A DNA stretch of 22,305 nt from an uncultured Opitutales bacterium (lineage in GTDB: Bacteria; Verrucomicrobiota; Verrucomicrobiia; Opitutales; Intestinicryptomonadaceae), in assembly GCA_900548275.1 (NCBI GenBank), contig URJY01000033.1, forward strand, positions 1-22,305, written 5' to 3'. The notes under the pieces are model-generated. The model saw only the letters and a program-made list of their open reading frames with translations. It did no database searches and was not told the DNA's origin. A program made the position numbers and the translations under genes. Of this stretch, positions 15,445 to 22,305 are shown in pieces. Numbering within the stretch: position 1 is the stretch's first letter; each line of letters starts with the position of its first letter.

Positions 15445-15446
15445 TT

Positions 15447-18400
15447 CTACGAATAGTTGCAGATGAGGGTGGTTATTTTTTCTTTTGGGAGGTTATAGAG
15501 TTTTGATACGGCTTCGCGGTAGAGTTCCAGTTGGCGCGTTTGTGCGTCGGTTTTGAGAATCGTCGATTTGAAGTCTACTATTGTCGCGGATTCCGCCGTG
15601 TCGTCGGGCGATTTTTTTACCGCAAGTCTGTCGATGATTCCGCGCACGATTTTTCCGTCTATGAATGCGTCGAACGGAAATTCCGTGAAAACTTCGGTGT
15701 CTTCGCGCTGCTCAAAGTGGGGCGCGTAGACTGTGCTTTTCAAAACGCCCACAACCTTTTCGATTACGCTTTCGCGGATGTCTGCGGGGATTGCGGCGGC
15801 GTGCGCGGCGCGTTCGGCACAGGTTTCGGGCGCGTCTGAAACGGATTTTATTTGCTCGAAAACGGCGTGAACCGCTTTGCCGAATCTTTGCGAATCCGCC
15901 GATTGTGCGCTGTGTTCGCCCGCCGCTTTCGACGGGGCGACGGAGGGCGCGGCGGCGTGCGCGGCTTCGGGCAGTCCGATTTTTTCGAGCGGTTTTATCG
16001 GTTCGGCGATTTGGTCTTTTTTTGTCTTTTCGAACCACAGTTCGTCGCCGTGCGATATTTTTCCGAGGGCGAGCGCGTCGGCAAAGAGCGATTTCTTTTC
16101 CTTGTCGTCTGCGCTGCTGCGCAGTTCGGGTATGAACGAATTTAGGATTAGATTTTTTACCGAGAATTTTTCGTCTTTTGTCTCGAATTTGAATTCGGGC
16201 AGAATTACGTAGAGCGCGCGTTCGGCGCGGGTCAGCGCAACGTAGAGTTTGCAGATGCTTTCGAACGCGGCGTTTTCGGCGTCGATTTCGAGGCTTTGCG
16301 AGAGCACGGGCGAGAGCGCGCAGACGGCTTTCGGCGGGAAGTAGGTTATGGTAAGTTGCCGTTGTGTGTTTGTTCCGCCGATGTTTTCGGTCAGGTATTT
16401 CAGCCCGCGGTCGCCGCGCTTGGCGATTTTGTGGAGGTCTGGCAGAATAACCGTGCCGAAGCCCAAGCCCTTGGACTTGTGGATTGTCATAACCTGCACG
16501 GAATTTTCGGCGGTCGATATGCGGTATTTTTTTTCTCCCGCGAAGAGCACGAAGTTGTCGATTCCCGAAAGTTCGGATTCGTCGAATTCGCGGCAGGTTT
16601 CGAGCAGGCGCGAGATGTTTTCGGCGGCGGTCGCGGGCGGTTTTATGTTGTCCGAAATATATTGTATGAATTTTTCCGCAAGGGTAGAAATTTGCCGAGA
16701 CGCTGCGGCGTCGAGCGCGCCGTCCGCAAATTCGGGCGTGTCGGCGAAGCCGTGCAGGGGCGTCATTGCAAGGTATTGCGTCGCCGCGCTGTCCGACGGA
16801 TGGGCGGCGAGTTTCAACGCCTGTATGAATGCGGGGGCAATCATATTGTCGCGCATTGCCGACTTTTCGAGCTCGCCCGCAATCTCGATATTCAGCCCGC
16901 TTTCGGCGGTGCGGGCGCGCAGGGCGTCGACGATTTCCGCAACGGTTGCGTTGTCGTTTACGAGCACGGCGCAGGTCTTGCCCGTTTCGGCGGGGTTCGT
17001 TTTCCTTACGATTTCGAAGATTTCGTCGCAGACGTTTTCGAATTCGTCGGTTTCCCCGTCTTCGGATTTTTTTACGAGCCGAAGCTGTGCGAGCGACGGT
17101 TGCGCCTTTTTCGCGCCGACCGCCTCCGCCGAAATGTGGCGGCGGAAAATGGAGCAAAATTCGCCCGCGGCGTTCGGCATAAACGCCAAGCCGAGGTCGC
17201 GCTCCGATTCGAAAAACGCGTTCACGGCGTCGATGACGAACTTGCCAGACCGCCACGAAGTTGTAAGCGGTTCGCCGTCGAAGAGGTTTTCGGATTCGGC
17301 GTTGTAGTCGTTTTTCACTTCGTCGAAAAGCCGTCTGTCGCCGCCGCGCCACGAGTAGAGCGACTGCTTTACGTCGCCGACGTAGTAGAATGTCTTTTTG
17401 CCGCCGCCGTCGTAGACGACGTTGTCGATTATGTTTTTGAAGAACTCCCACTGGTCTTTCGATGTGTCCTGAAATTCGTCGAAGAGCCAGTGGTTGAATT
17501 TTGCGTCGAGTCTGTATTCGACGAGTCCGCCGACGGGGCACGCGCCCGAATTGAGCATTGCGGGGATGTCGGAGAACGTCAGCATTCCGCGTTTGCGCAC
17601 GGTTTGTTCGTAGCGGTTTTCGTATGTCTGGGCTATCGTGCCCGCCGCGATTGCGGCATCGCACGCGCGCTTGACGTGCGCTGAGAGCAGGCGGCGGAAC
17701 AGCGATTTCGCGAGGGAGGCAGCCTCCGCCGAAACGTCCACCAATTCCTTTCTGTATTTGATTTGGCAGGGCGCGTCGAGCGAACCGTTTGCGAAAAGTT
17801 CGGCGAAGCGTTCGACCACCGCCGAGCTTTTGCCGACTGTGTTGTTGTTCGATGTTTCGAAAAACGATAAGAGCGAGGCGAAATATTTTGTCTGTCCGTC
17901 GGCTTCGAAAACGCGTCCGAGCTTTTCGAGTTCGGCGGCGTAGTCGTCGGCGTTCCATTCGACGATTTCGTCGGGCGCGAGGATTTTCGAGATGTCGCCC
18001 CAGAGTGCGACGTTCGGGGTTTGCGTGAACTTTGCGCGGCTGTCGGCAAGGTTGTTGTCGAGCGCGGTTCGCAGCGATTTTTCGTCCGCGCCGAACGACG
18101 CGCGTTTGACGGTTTCGGCGAATGCCGCAAAGGTTTTTGCGTCTACGGTGTTGTCGCGCAGAATTTCGCCGACGACTTTTGTTTCCGCCGCCTTTTGCGC
18201 GAACGCGTCGAGGATTTTTATTTCGGAAAAAATCGCAAGTTCGTTCGAGAATATTTTCAGCACCGACGAGAAGAACGAGTCTATCGTGCTGAGCCTTAAT
18301 TTGTCGAGGTTGCGCACGCACTGGCGCAGAAGCCGCATTGCGTCTCGGCGCGTGATGTAGCCGCCGCCCGATTTTCTGCCGACGGAAAGTTTTTCGATTT

Positions 18401-18656
18401 CGTCGGAGAGCGCGGCTGCTGCGGCGTCGTTTTGCGCGGCTTCGGCAAGGCGCGTGAGGATGTTGCCCAGAAATTCGCCCGCCGATTTGCGGGTAAAGGT
18501 CAGTGCCGCTATTTTTGTGGGGTCGGGCAGTTTCGTTTCGGGGTCGGTCTCGCGGGCGGCGAGGGCTATGAAGCGGCTTGTGAGCGCGTAGGTTTTGCCC
18601 GAGCCCGCCGAGGCGGAGACGCGCTCGTTTTTGAAGATTTCGGGAAGGTCTTTCAT
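15447..18656 (-). CDS. addA: AddA-like UvrD-family DNA helicase with C-terminal RecB-type nuclease
   Basis: A 1069-residue superfamily 1 helicase-nuclease, expected to process double-strand DNA ends for recombination together with the AddB-like partner. Helicase motifs in order: SASAGSGKT at 14-22 (Walker A), LTFTRKSAGE near 52-61, DEFQDTS at 393-399 (Walker B), GDVKQSLYSWRGGD at 427-440, MTIHKSKGLGFG near 723-734 and YVALTRAERALY at 805-816. The C-terminal PD-(D/E)xK nuclease is complete: GKAVH with His930, GIIDR with Asp1009, VDFKS with Asp1028 and Lys1030, and QLELY at 1042-1046. The frame is open upstream to 19442, but that part is antiparallel-frame shadow of addB. ATG 18656 overlaps the addB stop (ATGA) and puts Walker A at the right distance. 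Confidence 0.92.
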   Translation of the reverse strand: MKDLPEIFKNERVSASAGSGKTYALTSRFIALAARETDPETKLPDPTKIAALTFTRKSAGEFLGNILTRLAEAAQNDAAAAALSDEIEKLSVGRKSGGGYITRRDAMRLLRQCVRNLDKLRLSTIDSFFSSVLKIFSNELAIFSEIKILDAFAQKAAETKVVGEILRDNTVDAKTFAAFAETVKRASFGADEKSLRTALDNNLADSRAKFTQTPNVALWGDISKILAPDEIVEWNADDYAAELEKLGRVFEADGQTKYFASLLSFFETSNNNTVGKSSAVVERFAELFANGSLDAPCQIKYRKELVDVSAEAASLAKSLFRRLLSAHVKRACDAAIAAGTIAQTYENRYEQTVRKRGMLTFSDIPAMLNSGACPVGGLVEYRLDAKFNHWLFDEFQDTSKDQWEFFKNIIDNVVYDGGGKKTFYYVGDVKQSLYSWRGGDRRLFDEVKNDYNAESENLFDGEPLTTSWRSGKFVIDAVNAFFESERDLGLAFMPNAAGEFCSIFRRHISAEAVGAKKAQPSLAQLRLVKKSEDGETDEFENVCDEIFEIVRKTNPAETGKTCAVLVNDNATVAEIVDALRARTAESGLNIEIAGELEKSAMRDNMIAPAFIQALKLAAHPSDSAATQYLAMTPLHGFADTPEFADGALDAAASRQISTLAEKFIQYISDNIKPPATAAENISRLLETCREFDESELSGIDNFVLFAGEKKYRISTAENSVQVMTIHKSKGLGFGTVILPDLHKIAKRGDRGLKYLTENIGGTNTQRQLTITYFPPKAVCALSPVLSQSLEIDAENAAFESICKLYVALTRAERALYVILPEFKFETKDEKFSVKNLILNSFIPELRSSADDKEKKSLFADALALGKISHGDELWFEKTKKDQIAEPIKPLEKIGLPEAAHAAAPSVAPSKAAGEHSAQSADSQRFGKAVHAVFEQIKSVSDAPETCAERAAHAAAIPADIRESVIEKVVGVLKSTVYAPHFEQREDTEVFTEFPFDAFIDGKIVRGIIDRLAVKKSPDDTAESATIVDFKSTILKTDAQTRQLELYREAVSKLYNLPKEKITTLICNYS

Positions 18657-21421
18657 CGGTCGAACTCCACGGTTTGTTTGAGCGTTTCGAAGTCGGTTTT
18701 GAATACGTCGTCGAAGTTGTCGAAGCGCGGTTTTTCGAGCGGCTCGAAGCGCATATTTTCGATGGCGTCGATTGTCTCCGCCGCCTTTTCGAGCGCGGAC
18801 TGTTCGTAGTTTTCGATGTCGTCCCAGATGTCGATTGCGGTCGATTCGGTGTCTTTGGGCGCGACGAAAAAGCCGCACGAAATTTTTCTTCCCGCGAACA
18901 TTTTTTTCGCGATGGCAAAGTAGAGCGGCATTTGCAGGTTGTCCCACTCGAGCGAGCCGTCGCGTCGCTCCCTGACGTGTTTTGTCTTTGTTATGGACTT
19001 TGCGGTTTTGTCGTACGTTTTGTAGTCGAGCACGAGTACCGAGCCGTCGTTTTCGTTGATGTCGATTCGGTCGAAAATTCCCGCGAACGGCCTGCCGCAG
19101 ATTTCGGTTTCGAAGCGTTTTTCGGCGGCGGAAATTTTCCATCCGAGGGCGCGGTGTTGCGCCTGTACGCCCGCAACCGCCGATATGCGGCCGCGCAGAT
19201 TCTCGAGCTGCAGGCGCACTTGGGCGCGGGGGTGTTTGCCGAAGTCGTCGCGCGCGGTTTTTTCGAAGATGTCGAGCATTGCGGCGCGGACGCGTTCGGG
19301 AACGGGCGAGTCGGCTTCGGGCGACTGTGCGAATCCGAAAAGCGTTTTGTGGAAGAGCGAGCCGAACGCCGAGGCGTCGAGTTCGTCCGCCTGCGGGTCG
19401 AAGTCTTCCATCCCAAGAACGTATTGCAGATAGAACTGCCACGGCGAGCCGATGTACGCGTTAAGGCACGATGCCGAATACTTCCTTTCGAAGCGTTTGA
19501 GCGGCGCGCGCAGTTTCCATTCTGGCGTTTGCTTTGTCGGCGGCTTCGGGTTTTTCGGCGCGGCGAAGAGCAGCTTTACGCGCTCGGTCAGGTTTTGCGT
19601 CTGGAAGAGTATTCGCGACGGGCGCAGCGGCTCGCCCGATGTGTCGGCGCGCGGAATGCAGACCGAAAGCGCGTTTCCCTCGCCGCCTCTGGACTTGGCG
19701 AGAACGGCGAGCATATAGGCGTCGCGGGCGCGGCGCACGGCTTGGGTTCGCATTCCGAGGGTTCGGCGTATCGAGTCGTTCAGAAAAATTCCGTCGGCGT
19801 TGGCGAGCGGAACGGTGCCGTCGTTCATATCGCACAGGACGACGTGGGGGGCGGCGGACCAGAAAATTTCCATCCAGTCGCGAAGCGGCAGGTGTCGGGC
19901 GTCGAAAGTCTGCGGGGCGGGGGCTGCGTTTAGTTGGCGCGATGCGAGCGTCAGAATTTCGGTGCGCGAAAATTGCGTATTTGCGAATTTTTCGGCGGCT
20001 GCTATTTCGGCGAACGCCTCTTTCAAAACGTCGGCGGCGAAAACTTGGAGCGCGTCGGATTCGTCGGGCGGGAAGTTCGAAAGCGCGTCTTCGATGCGTT
20101 CGACAGCCGACTGTCCGCGCGGGACGGGTGCGGAAATTTCGTCGACGAAATCGAAAAGCTCGCGCAGATATTTTGCGGCGGCAAAGCGCGGCTTGCGGGG
20201 GTCGGGAGAGTCGGAAAAGACGTGCGCAAGCAGGGCGTCGCGGGCTTGGGCGGTGTCGGCGCAGACGCTTTCGGCGAAAATGAAATCTATGTCGGAGAGA
20301 ATTTGTGCGCGGCTTTTGCCGAACTTTTTTTCGAACGCCGAGAGCACGAGCGGATTTTGCGCGAACTTGCGGAAGTTCGCAAAAGTGCCGTCTTCGAGGT
20401 AGTCGGCAAAGCTTTGCAGAAGCCCGCCGACGGCGCATTTTGCCGCGCTTTCGCCGTCGAGCGATACCGCGTTTACGCCGACCTTTGCGAGCGCGTCCCT
20501 GAAGACCTCGACCGATTTTTTCTGCTCGCAGGCGACGGAAAGCGTGTTGTAGGCGTTTGCCGCGCCGTAGCTTTCCGCCAGTTCGGCGACGGCGGCGGCT
20601 TCGGCGGGGATGTCGGGGTAGAGCCGTATTTGCGCGTCGGCTACGAGCGTGTCGGCTTCGGCGAAAGGCTCGGGCAGGGGCGTGCCGAATTTGTCGAACA
20701 TATCGGCGTTGCCGCATTCGAAAACCGCCGAAATTACGCGCTTGCCGCGCGCTTCGAACGCGGTTTCGAGCTTCTTCAGGATGACCGACACGTCGGGGTT
20801 GCCTATGCTTACGAGGGTGTCGAACGCGCCGTCTGCGGCGGCTTCGACGGCGTTCGAAAGCGACTGCGCGGGATGGATTTTGCCGACTTCGGCAAGGCGT
20901 CGGAAAAAGATTTTTTCGAGTGCGGAAAGGTCGTGCCAACGTGGCGCGTCGGGGGTGTCTGCGAGCCTTTCGGCTGCCTGCGAAATCGTCAGCAGGTTTT
21001 CGGCGAGCGTCTTTTGCAGCGACGCAATTTGCCCGACCACGTTCAGCAGGTCGGCGCGTTGCGGGGTGTCGGAGGGGAAAAGGGCGGTGTATTGGGCGAG
21101 GTTGCCGCATCGCAGGATGTCGAGCCAGACGGCGGTAGATTCGGCGGCGGTGGGGGTGGCGTTGCGGTCTTGGCTTTTTGCAAGCTCGTCTTCGAGCGTC
21201 GAAATTGCGAGGTTTGCTACTGCCTGCACGCCGCGGGCTACGCATTCGCCGAGGATTGCCGTGCGCAGGCTTTTTGCGGCGGCGCGGGTGGGAACGAGCA
21301 CGAGGATTGATTCGAAGCTTGCGGGGCGGCGGTCGAGGCGGTCGGCGAAGAAGCGGCAGAACCACTGTGCGCCGCAGTGCGGCAGTGTTCCTGCGGGGGG
21401 TATGAACAGTCTTTCAATCAC
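18653..21421 (-). CDS. addB: AddB-like PD-(D/E)xK nuclease subunit
   Basis: A 922-residue protein whose C-terminal third is a RecB-type nuclease. It has FGSLFHKTLF (His691), GIFDRIDI (Asp784), VLVLDYKTYDK (Asp799, Lys801) and NLQMPLY near 829-834, numbered from the GTG start. The N-terminal two thirds resemble the inactivated helicase fold of AddB (VLVPTRAAAKSLR near 40-52, CDMNDGTVPLANADGIFLND), with no Walker A motif. The Fe-S cysteines of classical AddB are missing: the usual C-P-F reads SPW in NAYIGSPWQFYLQY, and there is no C-terminal cysteine cluster. A longer frame begins with TTG at 21457, inside the porin terminator, so GTG 21421 is preferred, though without a clear ribosome site. 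It overlaps addA by ATGA, implying a complex. Confidence 0.82.
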   Translation of the reverse strand: MIERLFIPPAGTLPHCGAQWFCRFFADRLDRRPASFESILVLVPTRAAAKSLRTAILGECVARGVQAVANLAISTLEDELAKSQDRNATPTAAESTAVWLDILRCGNLAQYTALFPSDTPQRADLLNVVGQIASLQKTLAENLLTISQAAERLADTPDAPRWHDLSALEKIFFRRLAEVGKIHPAQSLSNAVEAAADGAFDTLVSIGNPDVSVILKKLETAFEARGKRVISAVFECGNADMFDKFGTPLPEPFAEADTLVADAQIRLYPDIPAEAAAVAELAESYGAANAYNTLSVACEQKKSVEVFRDALAKVGVNAVSLDGESAAKCAVGGLLQSFADYLEDGTFANFRKFAQNPLVLSAFEKKFGKSRAQILSDIDFIFAESVCADTAQARDALLAHVFSDSPDPRKPRFAAAKYLRELFDFVDEISAPVPRGQSAVERIEDALSNFPPDESDALQVFAADVLKEAFAEIAAAEKFANTQFSRTEILTLASRQLNAAPAPQTFDARHLPLRDWMEIFWSAAPHVVLCDMNDGTVPLANADGIFLNDSIRRTLGMRTQAVRRARDAYMLAVLAKSRGGEGNALSVCIPRADTSGEPLRPSRILFQTQNLTERVKLLFAAPKNPKPPTKQTPEWKLRAPLKRFERKYSASCLNAYIGSPWQFYLQYVLGMEDFDPQADELDASAFGSLFHKTLFGFAQSPEADSPVPERVRAAMLDIFEKTARDDFGKHPRAQVRLQLENLRGRISAVAGVQAQHRALGWKISAAEKRFETEICGRPFAGIFDRIDINENDGSVLVLDYKTYDKTAKSITKTKHVRERRDGSLEWDNLQMPLYFAIAKKMFAGRKISCGFFVAPKDTESTAIDIWDDIENYEQSALEKAAETIDAIENMRFEPLEKPRFDNFDDVFKTDFETLKQTVEFDR

Positions 21422-21425
21422 GCGA

Positions 21426-21431
21426 ATTATA
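21426..21431 (-). promoter_or_regulatory. Perfect -10 box immediately before the addB-like start
   Basis: TATAAT on the minus strand ends five bases before the GTG at 21421, so initiation would fall on or within two bases of the start codon. No good -35 box is seen, so it may be chance. Confidence 0.2.
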
Positions 21432-21442
21432 ATACGGGGCAC

Positions 21443-21478
21443 AAAAAAATCGGGCAAGGAATTTTGCCCGATTTTTTT
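21443..21478 (-). terminator. Intrinsic terminator after the porin gene
   Basis: A 15-bp perfect stem (21443-21457 with 21464-21478) with a 6-nt loop. The core is ATCGGGCAA/TTGCCCGAT, flanked by seven A and seven T. It lies just after the porin stop and can act in both directions. It also separates the porin transcript from addBA. Confidence 0.9.
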
Positions 21479-21499
21479 AGGAATTAAGCTTTCTTCGGA

Positions 21500-22305
21500 T
21501 TAGAAGAGAACCTGAACCTGAGCGCGTACGCAGTTGCTGTACAGGCGGTCAACCGAGTCCACAGCGACTCTCTGGTCGTAGTAGCCGAACTCGTAGCCGA
21601 GCGAGGTCTTAACCGAAGCCATTGCGTACCAGTTTACGCCGATGTAGCCTGTCATAGCCTGATTGAGGTAGTTCTCGAAGAATTCCGTTTCGACGGGTGC
21701 GCCGTTAGCATAGATGTACGACCAACGTGCAACGGGTTCGATTGCGCCCCATTCGCCGATGTCCATCTTGTAGGCAACCGTTACGTTTGCGCCGAGCGGC
21801 GTACGTCCTACGCCGTTGCGACCGCGGGTATAATCTTCGCACTGCTGGAGGAAGAATTCGCTGATGAGCGTCAAGCCCTTCCACGAAGCGGTTGCGTAGG
21901 GGTTGATGCCCCAGACGCTGCCCTTTTGCGTTACTAGCTCACCAGTCATGCCTTGGGGAGCATAGCCGAAGTTTACGCCGAAGTCGTACGCGAGCGATTC
22001 GCCGTTGATTTCGGCGACGTTCTTGTAACCCATAGCCGCATAGAAGCTCAATGCGCTGCTGTTTTGCGAGGTCGAGATGAAATCAGTCGTCGTTTCGGTC
22101 AAGCCCGAAGTTACAGCCGCGCTGTAGTAGAGACCTTCAACCTGCGTGATGTTGCCGTCCCAGAAAACGCCTACTGTGCGACCGCCGAAGTTCTTTACAA
22201 CTGCGTCGTCACTGTAGGAGCCGTTCGTGAAGAACTGTGTGGCGACGGAGCGTTCGATTGCGAGCTGCCCGAAGTCGCACATATTCTGTTCGTAGCCCAT
22301 ATTCG
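21500..22305 (-). CDS. Outer-membrane porin, OprP/OprO-like, 5' end outside window
   Basis: The visible C-terminal ~268 residues are in frame to the window edge with no start, so the gene is partial. The sequence has alternating polar and aromatic residues with turns, as expected of a beta-barrel. It ends in AQVQVLF, with the C-terminal Phe used by the BAM machinery. The segment FGQLAIERS...FTNGSYSDDAVVKNFGGRTVGVFWDG resembles the phosphate-selective porin O/P family (the ERS motif followed by a G-rich strand). Typical neighbouring strands are GYIGVNWYAMASVKTSLGYEFGYYD. It probably lets small anions or other solutes cross the outer membrane. The substrate is not known. The gene ends with a strong terminator. 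Confidence 0.8.
   Translation of the reverse strand, partial: NMGYEQNMCDFGQLAIERSVATQFFTNGSYSDDAVVKNFGGRTVGVFWDGNITQVEGLYYSAAVTSGLTETTTDFISTSQNSSALSFYAAMGYKNVAEINGESLAYDFGVNFGYAPQGMTGELVTQKGSVWGINPYATASWKGLTLISEFFLQQCEDYTRGRNGVGRTPLGANVTVAYKMDIGEWGAIEPVARWSYIYANGAPVETEFFENYLNQAMTGYIGVNWYAMASVKTSLGYEFGYYDQRVAVDSVDRLYSNCVRAQVQVLF

Larger units (their letters stand above)
14820..15446. other. Gene-free region filled with hairpins and repeat copies C, D and E
   Basis: No open frame here has a convincing start, family motif or ribosome site. Besides the annotated repeats it holds several other foldable stretches: GTTTTC/GAAAAC after copy C (near 15054-15071), TTCGA/TCGAA near 15086-15099, and AGAGGT/ACCTCT near 15245-15263. 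The region separates the plus-strand PEP-CTERM gene from the minus-strand addA gene, which converge on it. Confidence 0.75.

Noticed and set aside
15712..18918. 1068-residue minus-strand frame inside addA in another frame
   Set aside because: Extremely Arg-rich low-complexity translation. The other frame carries all helicase and nuclease motifs.
18657..19442. N-terminal extension of AddA
   Set aside because: The frame is open but overlaps addB on the same strand and its translation is Arg-rich. The ATGA junction at 18653-18656 gives a better start.

Overview
The window looks like a chromosomal segment of a Gram-negative bacterium of the Verrucomicrobiota, probably the Opitutae/Opitutales. 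This is inferred from a Verrucomicrobia-style PEP-CTERM surface protein, an OprP-like porin, a RibB with a degenerate RibA half, and an AddAB-type helicase-nuclease pair. The DNA is GC-rich, so long open frames appear antisense to most real genes. These are treated as shadows.

Layout. Positions 1-211 hold two copies (A, B) of a structured repeat. A minus-strand gene for a secreted NamZ/DUF1343 N-acetylmuramidase (212-1477) is divergent from a tightly packed plus-strand housekeeping run (1638-8862). That run is: RluB-type pseudouridine synthase, ribB (with RibA-like tail), ribH, nusB, ftsY, aroB, a TatD-family hydrolase, tcdA and a rhomboid protease. Gaps are 18 nt or less and several junctions overlap, so the nine genes probably form one operon. 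It combines riboflavin synthesis, rRNA/tRNA modification, transcription antitermination, SRP targeting and the shikimate pathway. Next come three envelope genes on the same strand, apparently with their own promoters: a Prc-type S41 protease (8953-11451), a secreted GH18 hydrolase (11615-12670) and a PEP-CTERM protein (12780-14771).

Positions 14820-15446 carry no convincing gene. They are filled with hairpins and three more copies (C, D, E) of the repeat seen at the left edge. Beyond it, on the minus strand, lie an AddB-like nuclease and an AddA-like helicase-nuclease joined by an ATGA overlap, preceded by the 3' part of a porin gene that runs off the right edge and ends in a strong terminator.

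Most noteworthy: the repeat family (five copies, all in one orientation) has two successive hairpins whose stems differ in sequence between copies while pairing is kept. This indicates selection on structure, or sequence exchange between copies, rather than coding. I do not recognise this family. Other points are a RibA-like domain without zinc ligands, a Prc protease with Asn in place of a functionally important Asp, an AddB-like protein without Walker A and Fe-S cysteines, and two genes whose best promoters leave almost no 5' leader. No tRNA, rRNA, CRISPR array, transposase or phage gene was seen.
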